Shown here: positions 6,604 to 13,904 of the stretch, one piece after another | Numbering within the stretch: position 1 is the stretch's first letter | How the letters are laid out: the number at the start of each line of letters is the position of its first letter | The notes under the pieces: model-generated | The model's input: only the letters and a program-made list of their open reading frames with translations | Database searches by the model: none | Told to the model about the DNA's origin: nothing | Source: a virus | Direction: 5' to 3' (one strand) | IMG/VR virus record: IMGVR_UViG_3300020122_000173 | Coordinates: 1 to 42,917 of that record | Length of the DNA stretch: 42,917 nucleotides | Position numbers and translations under genes: made by a program

Positions 6604-6822
6604 ATGCTTCACCCAACAACTTTCGAGTATTTGAAGCCAACAGACGACCAAATCGTGCAGATGGCCGTGGTTCGCGCCGCAGCCAAGACCTACGCGGACG
6701 TGCTGGACCAGATGCTGCCTGACGGCCCGGATAAGACCTTCGTGATACGCGCCCACCGCAGCAACGCCATGTGGGCCAACGTAGCAATCACGCGCCAACC
6801 GGACGGCGCACCGCGCGACTGA
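6604..6822 (+). CDS. Candidate Acb2/Tad1 hairpin-domain protein (anti-CBASS/anti-Thoeris type)
   Basis: 72 aa. The ATG follows GGAG with seven bases of spacing. The sequence has the two-helix pattern of small phage proteins now grouped as Acb2/Tad1 hairpin domain: FEYLKPTDDQI, then VVRAAAKTYADVLDQMLPDG, then DKTFVIRAHRSNAMWANVAI. Characterised members form oligomers that bind cyclic nucleotide or cyclic ADP-ribose-type signals and so block CBASS or Thoeris defence. The assignment rests on remembered family pattern, not a search. As the first gene of the rightward operon, next to the control region, it sits where an early anti-defence gene would be expected. Confidence 0.55.
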   Translation: MLHPTTFEYLKPTDDQIVQMAVVRAAAKTYADVLDQMLPDGPDKTFVIRAHRSNAMWANVAITRQPDGAPRD

Positions 6823-6827
6823 GAATC

Positions 6828-7055
6828 ATGGCACAGAACCTCATCCGCGTCGCAGTAGAACAGGCTTCCTCCGGCCCCAAGTCCACCACACTCGCCTGGC
6901 GGGTTGGGCTGCACAAGGGCGTCGGGAACCCATCTGGCTATGGTGTCCACCCGCAGCTGCTACCGATCGAAGCCGAGGAGCTGGCGAACGAGATCCGCAC
7001 CGCAGCCGCCGAGGCGCGGCGCCGCAACGCACCGCCCACCAAGAGGTTCCCATGA
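6828..7055 (+). CDS. Hypothetical protein (75 aa)
   Basis: The ATG at 6828 lies six bases after the upstream stop, with only a weak GAGAA as SD. The product is mixed (AVEQASSGPKSTTLAWRVGL) with an Arg/Ala-rich helical C-terminus (ELANEIRTAAAEARRRN). It ends in an ATGA overlap with the next gene. No family is recognised. Confidence 0.6.
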   Translation: MAQNLIRVAVEQASSGPKSTTLAWRVGLHKGVGNPSGYGVHPQLLPIEAEELANEIRTAAAEARRRNAPPTKRFP

Positions 7056-7234
7056 GCACCGACTACTTCACCCAACACGGCGCGGCCAGGTTGGCCGGGC
7101 GTATCCGCATGTTCTGGGAGCAGCGTGGCTACCACCCGAACGTGTGGACGGAGCGAGAGTCTGAGGGCCGGCGCGGAGCGCCTGAGTACTACGTGGTGCG
7201 CTCGGACATCGACGTCCACAGGGCGGTGTCGTGA
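7052..7234 (+). CDS. Hypothetical protein (60 aa)
   Basis: The start is set by the ATGA overlap at 7052. The sequence AGRIRMFWEQRGYHPNVWTE followed by YYVVRSDIDV resembles small uncharacterised phage proteins. The next gene follows by GTGA overlap. Function unknown. Confidence 0.65.
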   Translation: MSTDYFTQHGAARLAGRIRMFWEQRGYHPNVWTERESEGRRGAPEYYVVRSDIDVHRAVS

Positions 7235-7419
7235 GCGTCCACGCTGAGCCCCGCCAGATTGACCTTGAGGAAGCAATCGCTGTCCACTCCCGGCTCGCCG
7301 ATCTCAAACAGAAACTGGCCAGCCGCACCGATGGCGCCGGCAATCCGCTGCACGGGTACAAGCTAAACGTGGCGGCGTTGCGCGCCGAGATTGCCAAGCT
7401 GGAGGCTCCCGATGCTTGA
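7231..7419 (+). CDS. Small coiled-coil-like protein (62 aa)
   Basis: The GTG start overlaps the upstream TGA (GTGA). The product is rich in Leu, Glu, Ala and Lys (EEAIAVHSRLADLKQKLAS, VAALRAEIAKLEA) and probably helical. It overlaps the next 30-aa gene by eight bases. No family is recognised. Confidence 0.65.
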   Translation: MSVHAEPRQIDLEEAIAVHSRLADLKQKLASRTDGAGNPLHGYKLNVAALRAEIAKLEAPDA

Positions 7420-7504
7420 CGTGTTTTGCGGCGTGGCGCTTGTCGTCATGTTCCTCGGCAGCATTGCGGCGCTGGCGCAGGACTACTGGCAGTGGCCGCG
7501 ATGA
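7412..7504 (+). CDS. Tiny membrane protein (30 aa)
   Basis: The ATG at 7412 lies inside the end of the previous gene, and the TGA at 7502-7504 overlaps the next ATG (ATGA). It has one hydrophobic segment (FCGVALVVMFLGSIAALA) with an aromatic C-terminus (DYWQWPR). Function unknown. Confidence 0.55.
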   Translation: MLDVFCGVALVVMFLGSIAALAQDYWQWPR

Positions 7505-7767
7505 CCGCGTCACTGGCCCCACACGTCGCCATTGTGCTGGTGACGGTACTGTTCGCCGGAGGCTCGCCTGTGATGTCGGCCCAGGTGCAGCCGTCGCTGC
7601 GCGAATGCCAACGCCTCGCCCGCCAGTTTATCGCCGTTGTCGCCGCAGACGACGCTACACAGGACGAGTTACCAGACCCACATGGCTGGTCGTTTCTGGT
7701 GGGCGGCAGCGCCCAGTGCGTCGTTATGCCCGCGCTGGTGCCTCTCCGCGGCAAGGAGCCGGTATGA
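7501..7767 (+). CDS. Small exported or membrane-anchored protein (88 aa)
   Basis: The start at 7501 is from the ATGA overlap. The N-terminus looks like a signal peptide or anchor (IVLVTVLFAGGSPVMSAQ), followed by a polar domain with two Cys (RECQRLARQF, GGSAQCVVMP). It might act in the periplasm, but no family is recognised. It ends in an ATGA overlap. Confidence 0.55.
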   Translation: MTASLAPHVAIVLVTVLFAGGSPVMSAQVQPSLRECQRLARQFIAVVAADDATQDELPDPHGWSFLVGGSAQCVVMPALVPLRGKEPV

Positions 7768-7955
7768 CCGCCGCTTGGACGCTGCGCATGACGTTCTGCG
7801 ACGACCACGGCCGGCGCCACGACTCCAGTTGTGATCTACCGGACGAGCTGAGCGCGCGGCGCTTGCTGGACATCTGCCGCATGCTGCCTACTGTCGTGGC
7901 GGCACGCGCCGAGCCGCTTGACCCCGGCGTAGCGCCTGCTATGGTGTCAGGCTGA
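7764..7955 (+). CDS. Hypothetical protein (63 aa)
   Basis: The start at 7764 comes from the ATGA overlap. Motif-like residues CDDHGRRHD and RRLLDICRMLP are visible, but no family is recognised. It ends 18 bases before the small fibre-associated gene, closing the accessory cluster. Confidence 0.55.
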   Translation: MTAAWTLRMTFCDDHGRRHDSSCDLPDELSARRLLDICRMLPTVVAARAEPLDPGVAPAMVSG

Positions 7956-7973
7956 CGCGAGAGGACTATCTGC

Positions 7974-8273
7974 GTGGCGAATATCAACGACCATGATGTT
8001 GGGCGCAGGCTCGACAACTACGATGCTGCCAGCGGCGTTTCGCCGTCGTTTCAGCTCGCGGGCGGGCTATACACAATCGCCTGCGTGGCGACATGGAGCG
8101 GTGGGTCGTTGAAGCTAGAGGCGCTTGGACCCGATAGATCTACATGGCTCTCCTCGTCCAGTTTGTTCGGAGCTAACGGTGGCGAGACTGACTATTTCGC
8201 GCCTGGTACGTATCGGTGGAATCCCACCACGGCGACAGCCATTTACGCGACTGTTACAAGGATTCCAGTGTAA
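7974..8273 (+). CDS. Small beta-rich protein paired with fibre gene (99 aa)
   Basis: The GTG start has AGAGGA eight bases upstream. The product is Gly/Ser/Thr-rich with alternating hydrophobics (LYTIACVATWSGGSLKLEAL, YFAPGTYRWNPTTATAIYA), a beta-sandwich-like pattern. Its TAA overlaps the ATG of the following fibre-like gene (TAATG), so the two are probably made together. It is perhaps a virion decoration or fibre accessory protein. Confidence 0.6.
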   Translation: MANINDHDVGRRLDNYDAASGVSPSFQLAGGLYTIACVATWSGGSLKLEALGPDRSTWLSSSSLFGANGGETDYFAPGTYRWNPTTATAIYATVTRIPV

Positions 8274-9739
8274 TGGCTGATCCATTAATTCAGCAACCAG
8301 CAGAACTCGCAGGCGACGTTACCGTTACCATAGGCACGCTTCCTGCCGGCACCAACGTCATTGGCAAGGTTGGTATCGATCAGACCACGCCGGGGTCTAC
8401 TAACGCCGTTTCAGCAACTAATTGGCCCACTACGGTCTCTACCGGAACTGGCGCGCAGGGCGCTTCTAGCCCTCGGTTCACCGTAGCGATGGACTCGGTT
8501 ACGCTAGCTGGCTCAGCGCCGGGAACTGCAGGAACTGCTTCACCCAATGTCGTGACGATCCAAGGCATAGCTTCGATGACGAAGCTCTTGGTGACTCCGG
8601 ATTCTGTTGCGCTACCGGCCAACCAATCGGTGAACGTTGCCCAGGTTAACGGCATTACCACGCTTACCGGAACTGGCGCACAGGGCACAGGTTCTCAGCG
8701 AATCACTGTTGCGACGGACAGTGCAACTGTGGCGGGTTCTGCTTCTCTACCCACGGGTGCCAACACCATCGGCGCGGTTACACAGGCTTCTGGACCGTGG
8801 ACCACAAACCAAACCCAAATTAATGGATCTGCAGTTGCTACCGCGGCAACTGGAGTTGCGAAAGTCGGCGTTCTAGGTAACGCAGGAGCAACCCTCGACG
8901 CCACACTGGCAGCAGGAACGGCACCGACGAATGGGTTAGCGGTCATTGGTCAGTACAACTCTACCCAGCCGACGCCGACGACCGGGCAAACAGTTGCCGC
9001 CCAAGTCGATGCGAACGGCAACCTTAGGGCGCTTAATAGACAACAAGTGCTTGCCGGCTCCGACGCGTTCCCTAACTCCGCTCTCGGCTTTGGGAGCAAT
9101 TCAACAACAGACGCGGGAAACCTATTACCTGCATCCGCTATTCATGTTTTCAACGGCACGTCTTGGGATCGCGCTCGCACAGCAACTATCGGCAATGGTG
9201 TAGCAGCGACAGGTATTCTCGCAAGTTCAGCATACGGAGAATATCTGACTAATGTCAATCAGCTTGCTCTGACGACTGGCCAGTACGCCTCGATGCAATT
9301 CACACCGGATGGCGCGTTGCGTACGGCCCCGCAGCGGCCTGCCACGGGCGATATTCTTTCCGGCTATCAGACCTTCACGTCTACGACCGTAGCAACAACG
9401 GTTATTACTGTTCCGCAAGGTCGCACTTGGGTTGGCACCATTAGTGCAAACTGTTCCTGCGCAGAGGCCGCTGCTGGAACGGCACAGCCGCAGGCAAGAG
9501 CTGTTTTCACTACGGCAGGCACTAACGTCACACCGGCAGCAGGCTCATATTTTGCGGTAGACGCGCGAAGCGGTGCTAACGCCGCAGCAGGACTTGTCGG
9601 TTCTGGTGGCTCAAATTTTGGGTCTACGCCTTTCACAATCACTGCGCCAGCAGGAAATTCCGTTACGCTTCAGGTTACTACGACGCTTGCGGGTACAGCG
9701 AGTGTCGTTGACGCCAGCGCAATCGGAAACCTTCAATAA
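8273..9739 (+). CDS. Fibre-like or virion decoration protein (488 aa)
   Basis: The ATG at 8273 overlaps the upstream stop. The sequence is rich in Thr, Ala, Gly, Ser and Val with almost no long helices. It carries repeated modules: VTIGTLPAGTNVIGKVGI is echoed by SLPTGANTIGAVTQ, and two copies of a TGTGAQG...TVA.DS unit lie about 85 residues apart. Such modules are widespread in phage fibre and decoration proteins. The C-terminal part (TFTSTTVATTVITVPQGRTW) could be a receptor or capsid-binding beta domain. Its place upstream of the terminase, away from the tail genes, is unusual. Confidence 0.6.
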   Translation: MADPLIQQPAELAGDVTVTIGTLPAGTNVIGKVGIDQTTPGSTNAVSATNWPTTVSTGTGAQGASSPRFTVAMDSVTLAGSAPGTAGTASPNVVTIQGIASMTKLLVTPDSVALPANQSVNVAQVNGITTLTGTGAQGTGSQRITVATDSATVAGSASLPTGANTIGAVTQASGPWTTNQTQINGSAVATAATGVAKVGVLGNAGATLDATLAAGTAPTNGLAVIGQYNSTQPTPTTGQTVAAQVDANGNLRALNRQQVLAGSDAFPNSALGFGSNSTTDAGNLLPASAIHVFNGTSWDRARTATIGNGVAATGILASSAYGEYLTNVNQLALTTGQYASMQFTPDGALRTAPQRPATGDILSGYQTFTSTTVATTVITVPQGRTWVGTISANCSCAEAAAGTAQPQARAVFTTAGTNVTPAAGSYFAVDARSGANAAAGLVGSGGSNFGSTPFTITAPAGNSVTLQVTTTLAGTASVVDASAIGNLQ

Positions 9740-9752
9740 GGAGTTCACGCCA

Positions 9753-9848
9753 ATGCTGTACTTGCTAGTCGCCGTCGTCTGCCTATTCACAGGCGGCTTC
9801 CTTGAATACCGCTACGGCACCAAAGTGCGCGCGGCACTGAAGGTCTGA
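9753..9848 (+). CDS. Tiny membrane protein (31 aa)
   Basis: The ATG at 9753 has AAGGAG nine bases upstream. It has a single N-terminal hydrophobic helix (MLYLLVAVVCLFTGGFLEY) and a basic tail (YGTKVRAALKV). Function unknown. The next gene starts directly after its stop. Confidence 0.6.
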   Translation: MLYLLVAVVCLFTGGFLEYRYGTKVRAALKV

Positions 9849-10124
9849 GTGCGTCCGTCTAAAGTCCCTGGCGAGAAGGCTGGCCCGAACGGCTCGTTTC
9901 CTATCGGCGACAAGAAGCACGCGCGCCTCGCGATCGGTGGCGCGACGCGATCAGAGCACGCCGGAAACATCTCGCACGCGACTGCGGAGCGCATCAAAGC
10001 CAAGGCTCGCGCCAAGCTGGGCGACGGTCACACCACGAGCGGCATGGACCACGCCATGCAGAAGCACGCCGACAAGCACCACCCTGTCGGCAAAAAGAAG
10101 GACGCTGACGGCGATTACGACTGA
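9849..10124 (+). CDS. Conserved small phage protein, basic (91 aa)
   Basis: The GTG start comes immediately after the upstream TGA. The sequence contains GSFPIGDKKHARLAI and ISHATAERIKAKARAKLG, a pattern seen in many uncharacterised tailed-phage and prophage proteins that place a FPI-x-D...HAR segment before a basic helix. The His-rich tail (DHAMQKHADKHHPVGKKK) is notable. Function unknown. It overlaps the next ATG by one base (TGATG). Confidence 0.65.
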   Translation: MRPSKVPGEKAGPNGSFPIGDKKHARLAIGGATRSEHAGNISHATAERIKAKARAKLGDGHTTSGMDHAMQKHADKHHPVGKKKDADGDYD

Positions 10125-10306
10125 TGCGGACCAACCCCACCAAAGCCCCAGGATCCGGCATCAGCAATCGTCGCCAGCGCCGCATGGAGCGCCAGCAGAT
10201 GCAGCAGACCACGGGCGCCGCGCCTGACGAGCAGTTGCCTGGTCAGAGCGGCGTGGACTTCGCGATGTCGCAATTGGCGAACCAGCTCCACCCAGTCGGC
10301 TCATGA
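10124..10306 (+). CDS. Hypothetical protein (60 aa)
   Basis: The start is from TGATG coupling. The N-terminus is basic (NRRQRRMERQQMQQ) and the C-terminal half polar. No family is recognised. The following gene starts three bases after its stop. Confidence 0.6.
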   Translation: MRTNPTKAPGSGISNRRQRRMERQQMQQTTGAAPDEQLPGQSGVDFAMSQLANQLHPVGS

Positions 10307-10309
10307 CTC

Positions 10310-10501
10310 ATGGACGGCCACTTCACCGATCCCAAGAAGGGCAAGCAAACCATCGCTTTCCTGTCTCATTGGCAGGCTGAGTGCTATGGTGGCTATCTGG
10401 CCGCGACCAAGATTCTCGGCGTGGACTACATCCAGCCCGTGACGATGATTGACACGTTTTGGGGCGACATATCGCCTGACTGCGAAGTGGGGCATGCCTG
10501 A
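10310..10501 (+). CDS. Hypothetical protein (63 aa)
   Basis: The ATG lies three bases after the upstream stop. The sequence (IAFLSHWQAECYGGYLAATK) looks globular, with aromatic residues throughout. It overlaps the next gene by eight bases. No family is recognised. Confidence 0.6.
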   Translation: MDGHFTDPKKGKQTIAFLSHWQAECYGGYLAATKILGVDYIQPVTMIDTFWGDISPDCEVGHA

Positions 10502-10967
10502 TGCCAAAATCACTAGCCGCGAAGGGTTTATTTATCTTGAGCCCAAGAAGCGCGACCGCCGGGAAATGTTCGCGCAGTGTGGATCCTGCCGCATGTTCAC
10601 TCCGCACGTCGATGGTCTACAGGGTGCTCGCTGCATAATTCACGGGTCGCGGGTAGAAATTGGCAAGGACGATAGCTGTGGATTTTGGGTTGACTGGCCT
10701 ACGCCTGACGGCTCGCCCAACCCGGAGGTGGTTAGCGACCACTCGCGCGAGCTGGCGCACATCATTCCCGGCTCCGTTAAGCCGGAAGAAAGCGGCTTAG
10801 TTGATGACCGCGTGCAGTGTCACCGTTGCACGTTTTTTGATTCTGGCGAGAGCGAGTGCGGTCTGTTTGCTGAGCTGAATCACAACATGCCAGATCATTT
10901 CGATTTGCCTACCAAAGTGAAACCCAACGCCTGCTGCAATATGTGGACAGAGGGCGATTCTGACTGA
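10494..10967 (+). CDS. Cysteine-rich conserved phage protein (157 aa)
   Basis: The ATG at 10494 lies within the end of the previous gene. Two cysteine clusters are seen: CGSCRMF with later C residues (GARCIIHG, DSCGFW), and CHRCTFF followed by ECGLF and ACCNMW. Each could bind zinc or an iron-sulfur centre. Proteins with this double-cluster pattern occur upstream of terminase genes in several tailed phages, without known function. Confidence 0.7.
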   Translation: MPDAKITSREGFIYLEPKKRDRREMFAQCGSCRMFTPHVDGLQGARCIIHGSRVEIGKDDSCGFWVDWPTPDGSPNPEVVSDHSRELAHIIPGSVKPEESGLVDDRVQCHRCTFFDSGESECGLFAELNHNMPDHFDLPTKVKPNACCNMWTEGDSD

Positions 10968-10976
10968 TGGACGCCG

Positions 10977-11327
10977 ATGCTGAGACTGACGCCCGAGCTA
11001 CTGAGCCGCTGCTACGCCCTGCTGCGGGAAACCAAACCGTTCTGCCGATGGGCTTTGCCTTCCGCGGCGCAGGTGCGATTCTCAGTGCTCCGTACGTACG
11101 CGCTGTGGGCGGATTACCAGTTGAAGGATGGCGAACATCACATTCGGGCTTCCCAGTCGCGACACTCGCGTCTGGAGACGTTGCTGGCGAGCATGGCGCA
11201 CGAGATGGTGCACCTGCGTTTGGAAACGTCCGGTTGCCGTGATCGTAGTGACCACGGGCCACATTTTCGGCGCCTCGCGCGACAAGTGTGCAAGCACCAC
11301 CCCATGTTCGACAGCCACAACTTTTGA
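10977..11327 (+). CDS. SprT-like zinc metallopeptidase (116 aa)
   Basis: The active-site motif HEMVH (residues 75-79, in ASMAHEMVHLRLE) is followed by a second His region (DHGPHFRRLARQVCKHHP) that can supply the third zinc ligand, as in SprT-like/WLM-type domains. The length fits the compact phage form. The role is unknown; it might process a virion or host protein. The start at 10977 has no strong SD. Confidence 0.7.
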   Translation: MLRLTPELLSRCYALLRETKPFCRWALPSAAQVRFSVLRTYALWADYQLKDGEHHIRASQSRHSRLETLLASMAHEMVHLRLETSGCRDRSDHGPHFRRLARQVCKHHPMFDSHNF

Positions 11328-11342
11328 TGCTATAGCGCCACT

Positions 11343-11657
11343 ATGGTCCAGCTCCGCAAACCCCCGAACCTGCCGTCTGTACTTCCGGGCGGCGGCCTTG
11401 TGCCTGCTATGTCACCGCGCGACTTCGCGCCGATGGCGATAAAGTGCTGGCAGGACGCGGGCGGCCAAGTGCGACTGACTGAAATTTTGGAAAAAGACGA
11501 CGACCACTTCATGGACGTGACCAAAATCGTGCTGAAACGCTCGCTGCCGAGCCAGGTTGAGCACGGCATGTCTAAAAGCGTTGAAGATTTCATTGCTCAG
11601 CGCGACGCGCAGGTGATAAACGGCGAAGTGGTGGAGATCACCGATGCCGTTGACTAG
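11343..11657 (+). CDS. Candidate small terminase subunit or conserved packaging-linked protein (104 aa)
   Basis: It lies in the packaging region, three genes before TerL. The core (APMAIKCWQDAGGQVRLTEIL, then DVTKIVLKRSLPSQVEHG) matches the pattern of short phage proteins that carry a D/K-AGG...FL..I.KVLP motif and precede TerL. No recognisable HTH is visible, so the TerS assignment is by context only. It overlaps the next gene by 14 bases. Confidence 0.45.
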   Translation: MVQLRKPPNLPSVLPGGGLVPAMSPRDFAPMAIKCWQDAGGQVRLTEILEKDDDHFMDVTKIVLKRSLPSQVEHGMSKSVEDFIAQRDAQVINGEVVEITDAVD

Positions 11658-11784
11658 ATCCACGTCTAAAAAGGCGTTTCAGGGCAATTTTCTCGCCGAA
11701 GTGCACGCTGGTAAGCCTAAGAAACAAGCGCTGGCGATCGCATATTCGACGCAGCGCGCAGCGAAAAAGGGCCGTAAAAAGTGA
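11644..11784 (+). CDS. Small basic conserved phage protein (46 aa)
   Basis: The ATG at 11644 lies within the end of the previous gene, and the stop overlaps the next GTG (GTGA). The sequence AFQGNFLAEVHAGKPKKQAL followed by AIAYSTQRAAKKGRKK matches a common short phage motif (K-x-F..N...E..AGKP.KQA.AIAY). The strongly basic tail suggests nucleic-acid contact. Function unknown. Confidence 0.7.
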   Translation: MPLTRSTSKKAFQGNFLAEVHAGKPKKQALAIAYSTQRAAKKGRKK

Positions 11785-12161
11785 GACTTATGCTATTTTT
11801 CGCGGCTGTGGCCATGCTTTCGGCCTGCGCCGACTGGCAATATCCCGGCATGCAGGTTTGCGGCGGCATTACAGAACCGCCCGCGCAGTACGATCACGCG
11901 CCCAGCGCTGCGGTTCTCGTTTTGCGCTTACCGTTCGCACAGGTTGACCACATTTGCCGCCCAGGCGGCCCGCTAACTATGGGTAACGTGCAAGACAGCT
12001 ACGTGGTGCGCTACTATGGCTGCGCCTACCAAATTGGCAACCTGTGGCGTATTGCCATGCGCGACGATCTCGGGCCGCAGGATGACCGTTGCACGCTGAG
12101 GCATGAATATGGCCACGTAAATGGATGGCCAGCTAACCATCCTGGCGCGCGATACGTCTAG
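11781..12161 (+). CDS. Predicted lipoprotein with HExxH zincin motif (126 aa)
   Basis: The N-terminus is a lipoprotein signal with lipobox LSAC and Cys16. Near the C-terminus RHEYGHVNGWPANHP carries HExxH (H108-H112) and a further His at 120, the signature of a zinc peptidase. Several Cys could form disulfides in the periplasm. A secreted metalloprotein encoded just before TerL might act on the envelope or in superinfection exclusion (inference). The GTG start overlaps the upstream TGA; ATG at 11790 is an alternative. Confidence 0.65.
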   Translation: MRLMLFFAAVAMLSACADWQYPGMQVCGGITEPPAQYDHAPSAAVLVLRLPFAQVDHICRPGGPLTMGNVQDSYVVRYYGCAYQIGNLWRIAMRDDLGPQDDRCTLRHEYGHVNGWPANHPGARYV

Positions 12162-12293
12162 CTTGACACTGACGCAGCGTTATAGCAGGCTGACTGTGTG
12201 CGGGTGTCTCCCCTGCACAAGGCTGCCGGTTTCGCTCCTCCCCCGTAGCGTTTAGAGCCAGGTCCCCACCAAACTCCCGGCAGCCACCCCTTT
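12162..12293 (+). other. 132-bp gap before TerL with a 9-bp inverted repeat
   Basis: GGCTGCCGG at 12221-12229 pairs exactly with CCGGCAGCC at 12277-12285, closing a 47-base loop eight bases before the TerL ATG. TTGACA lies at 12163-12168 and TATAGC at 12181-12186, but 12 bp apart, too close for a standard promoter. No tRNA fits: there is no T-loop. No U-tract follows the stem, so it is not a classical terminator. It may regulate TerL translation or mark a packaging element. Confidence 0.45.
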
Positions 12294-13904
12294 ATGCTCG
12301 ATGAAATAAACCTCAAAGAGTTCAATAAACTCAGCGATTCGCTGCCATATTTTGGCGCGCGATGTCTAAAAATTCGCGACAAAGCTGGTAACACTGTGCC
12401 TTTGGCGCTGAACGACGCCCAGCTCGCGCTACACGAGAAGCTAGAGGCCCAACGCCGCGAAAAAGGTTGGGTTAGGGCGCTAATTTTGAAAGGTCGTCAG
12501 CCCGGCGTGTCTACCTACGTTGCGGCTCGCTTCTACCACCGCACGGCGATGCGAAAAGGCATGAACACGTACATTCTGAGCCATGAGCAGATGGCGTCTG
12601 ATAATCTGTTCAGCATCGTAGACCGCTATCAGCGCAATAACCCGATCGCGCCGCACGTCGGCACCTCCAACATCAAGGAAATGATATTTGATCGCCTGGA
12701 TTCGTCCTACGTGGTGGCGACGGCCGGCACAAAGGCAGGCGGCAGATCGCGCTCCATTTCGATGTTCCACGGCTCAGAAGCAGCCTTTTGGGCCAATGCT
12801 GCAGACCACTTCGCCGCCTCGGTGCAGGGCGTTCCGCTCGCCGCCGACACAGAGGTGATTATCGAAACTACGTCGAACGGCGTGGGCGGCGTTTTCTACG
12901 AAAAGTGGCAGCAAGCGGAAGCAGGGCTTGGCGACTACATTGCTGTGTTTCTGCCGTGGTGGTGGACCAAGGAGTACTCGCGCGACCCTGGGCTGGGCTT
13001 TGAACTGTCGAGCGAAGCCGACGACGGCACGATGTCCGAGCAAGAGTACGCCGATACGTTCAAGCTCTCGCTGGCGCAGATGGCGTGGCGGCGCGGCAAG
13101 ATCATGGAACTGGGCGACCCGTTGCTGTTCCGCCGCGAGTACCCGGCCGACGCCTCGGACGCCTGGACGCCGCCTGCGGGTATGGAGCCGTTTATCGCGC
13201 CAATGCTCATCCTGCGCGCGCGCAAGCGCGAGGGTATTGAGGGCGTTGGGCCGCTGATCCTCGGCGTGGACCCGGCCGGCATGGGCGGCGATCGGTTCTC
13301 CATCGCTGCGCGGCGCGGCATGAAAGTGCTGTGGGTCCAGCACCGCAAGAAGATCGACAGCCTTGAGGGAACGGCGTGGATCCGCTCGCTGATTGACGAT
13401 CTGAAGCCTGTTCGCGTGTGCATAGATGCGGGCAATGAAGGCGCGTCCATCGTCACCAATCTCAAGTCGCTGGGCGGTAAATACGTAGAAATCGTGCGCG
13501 GGGTGAACTTCGGCGGCACGGCCGAGATCAAGATGGCCAAGCCCAAGGTGCCTGGCCCGGCTAACCGCCGCGCCGAAATGTGGGCGCGCATGCGCGAGTG
13601 GCTGATGCTGCCCGAGGGCGCGTCCATACCGGACGATCCCGAGCTGCAGACGGACATAGCTGCGCCGCGGCTGGAGCCTCGCTTGAACCACGATTTCATT
13701 TTGGAGCCCAAGGTGAAAATGAAAGCGCGCGGCGCCCGCTCGCCGGACCTAGCTGACGCCGTGGCGCTTACGTTCAGTTTCCGGGAGCACTTTACGCATT
13801 ACAGCGAGGCTGCTAAGGTGCCACAGTTTGGCAACCCTGACGCCGCGCCAGTGGCACAGACACACTACCACCTGCCCACTGGCCCCACTGCATGGATGAG
13901 CTGA
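12294..13904 (+). CDS. terL: Terminase large subunit (536 aa)
   Basis: This is the motor ATPase and headful or cos nuclease that packages DNA through the portal. The N-terminal ATPase has a Walker A-like GRQPGVST (about 67-74) and a hydrophobic strand ending in Glu (SISMFHGSEAAF). The C-terminal RNase H-like nuclease has acidic motifs LGVDPAGMGGDRF, VCIDAGNEG and PDLADAVAL. Length and order agree with P22 gp2-like enzymes. The ATG at 12294 has no SD, which is odd for an essential gene. The stop overlaps the HNH gene start (TGATG). Confidence 0.9.
   Translation: MLDEINLKEFNKLSDSLPYFGARCLKIRDKAGNTVPLALNDAQLALHEKLEAQRREKGWVRALILKGRQPGVSTYVAARFYHRTAMRKGMNTYILSHEQMASDNLFSIVDRYQRNNPIAPHVGTSNIKEMIFDRLDSSYVVATAGTKAGGRSRSISMFHGSEAAFWANAADHFAASVQGVPLAADTEVIIETTSNGVGGVFYEKWQQAEAGLGDYIAVFLPWWWTKEYSRDPGLGFELSSEADDGTMSEQEYADTFKLSLAQMAWRRGKIMELGDPLLFRREYPADASDAWTPPAGMEPFIAPMLILRARKREGIEGVGPLILGVDPAGMGGDRFSIAARRGMKVLWVQHRKKIDSLEGTAWIRSLIDDLKPVRVCIDAGNEGASIVTNLKSLGGKYVEIVRGVNFGGTAEIKMAKPKVPGPANRRAEMWARMREWLMLPEGASIPDDPELQTDIAAPRLEPRLNHDFILEPKVKMKARGARSPDLADAVALTFSFREHFTHYSEAAKVPQFGNPDAAPVAQTHYHLPTGPTAWMS

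Noticed and set aside
6303-6605. 100-aa leftward frame in the divergent region
   Set aside because: Low-complexity composition, no SD, overlaps the rightward promoter and first start codon, no recognisable domain.
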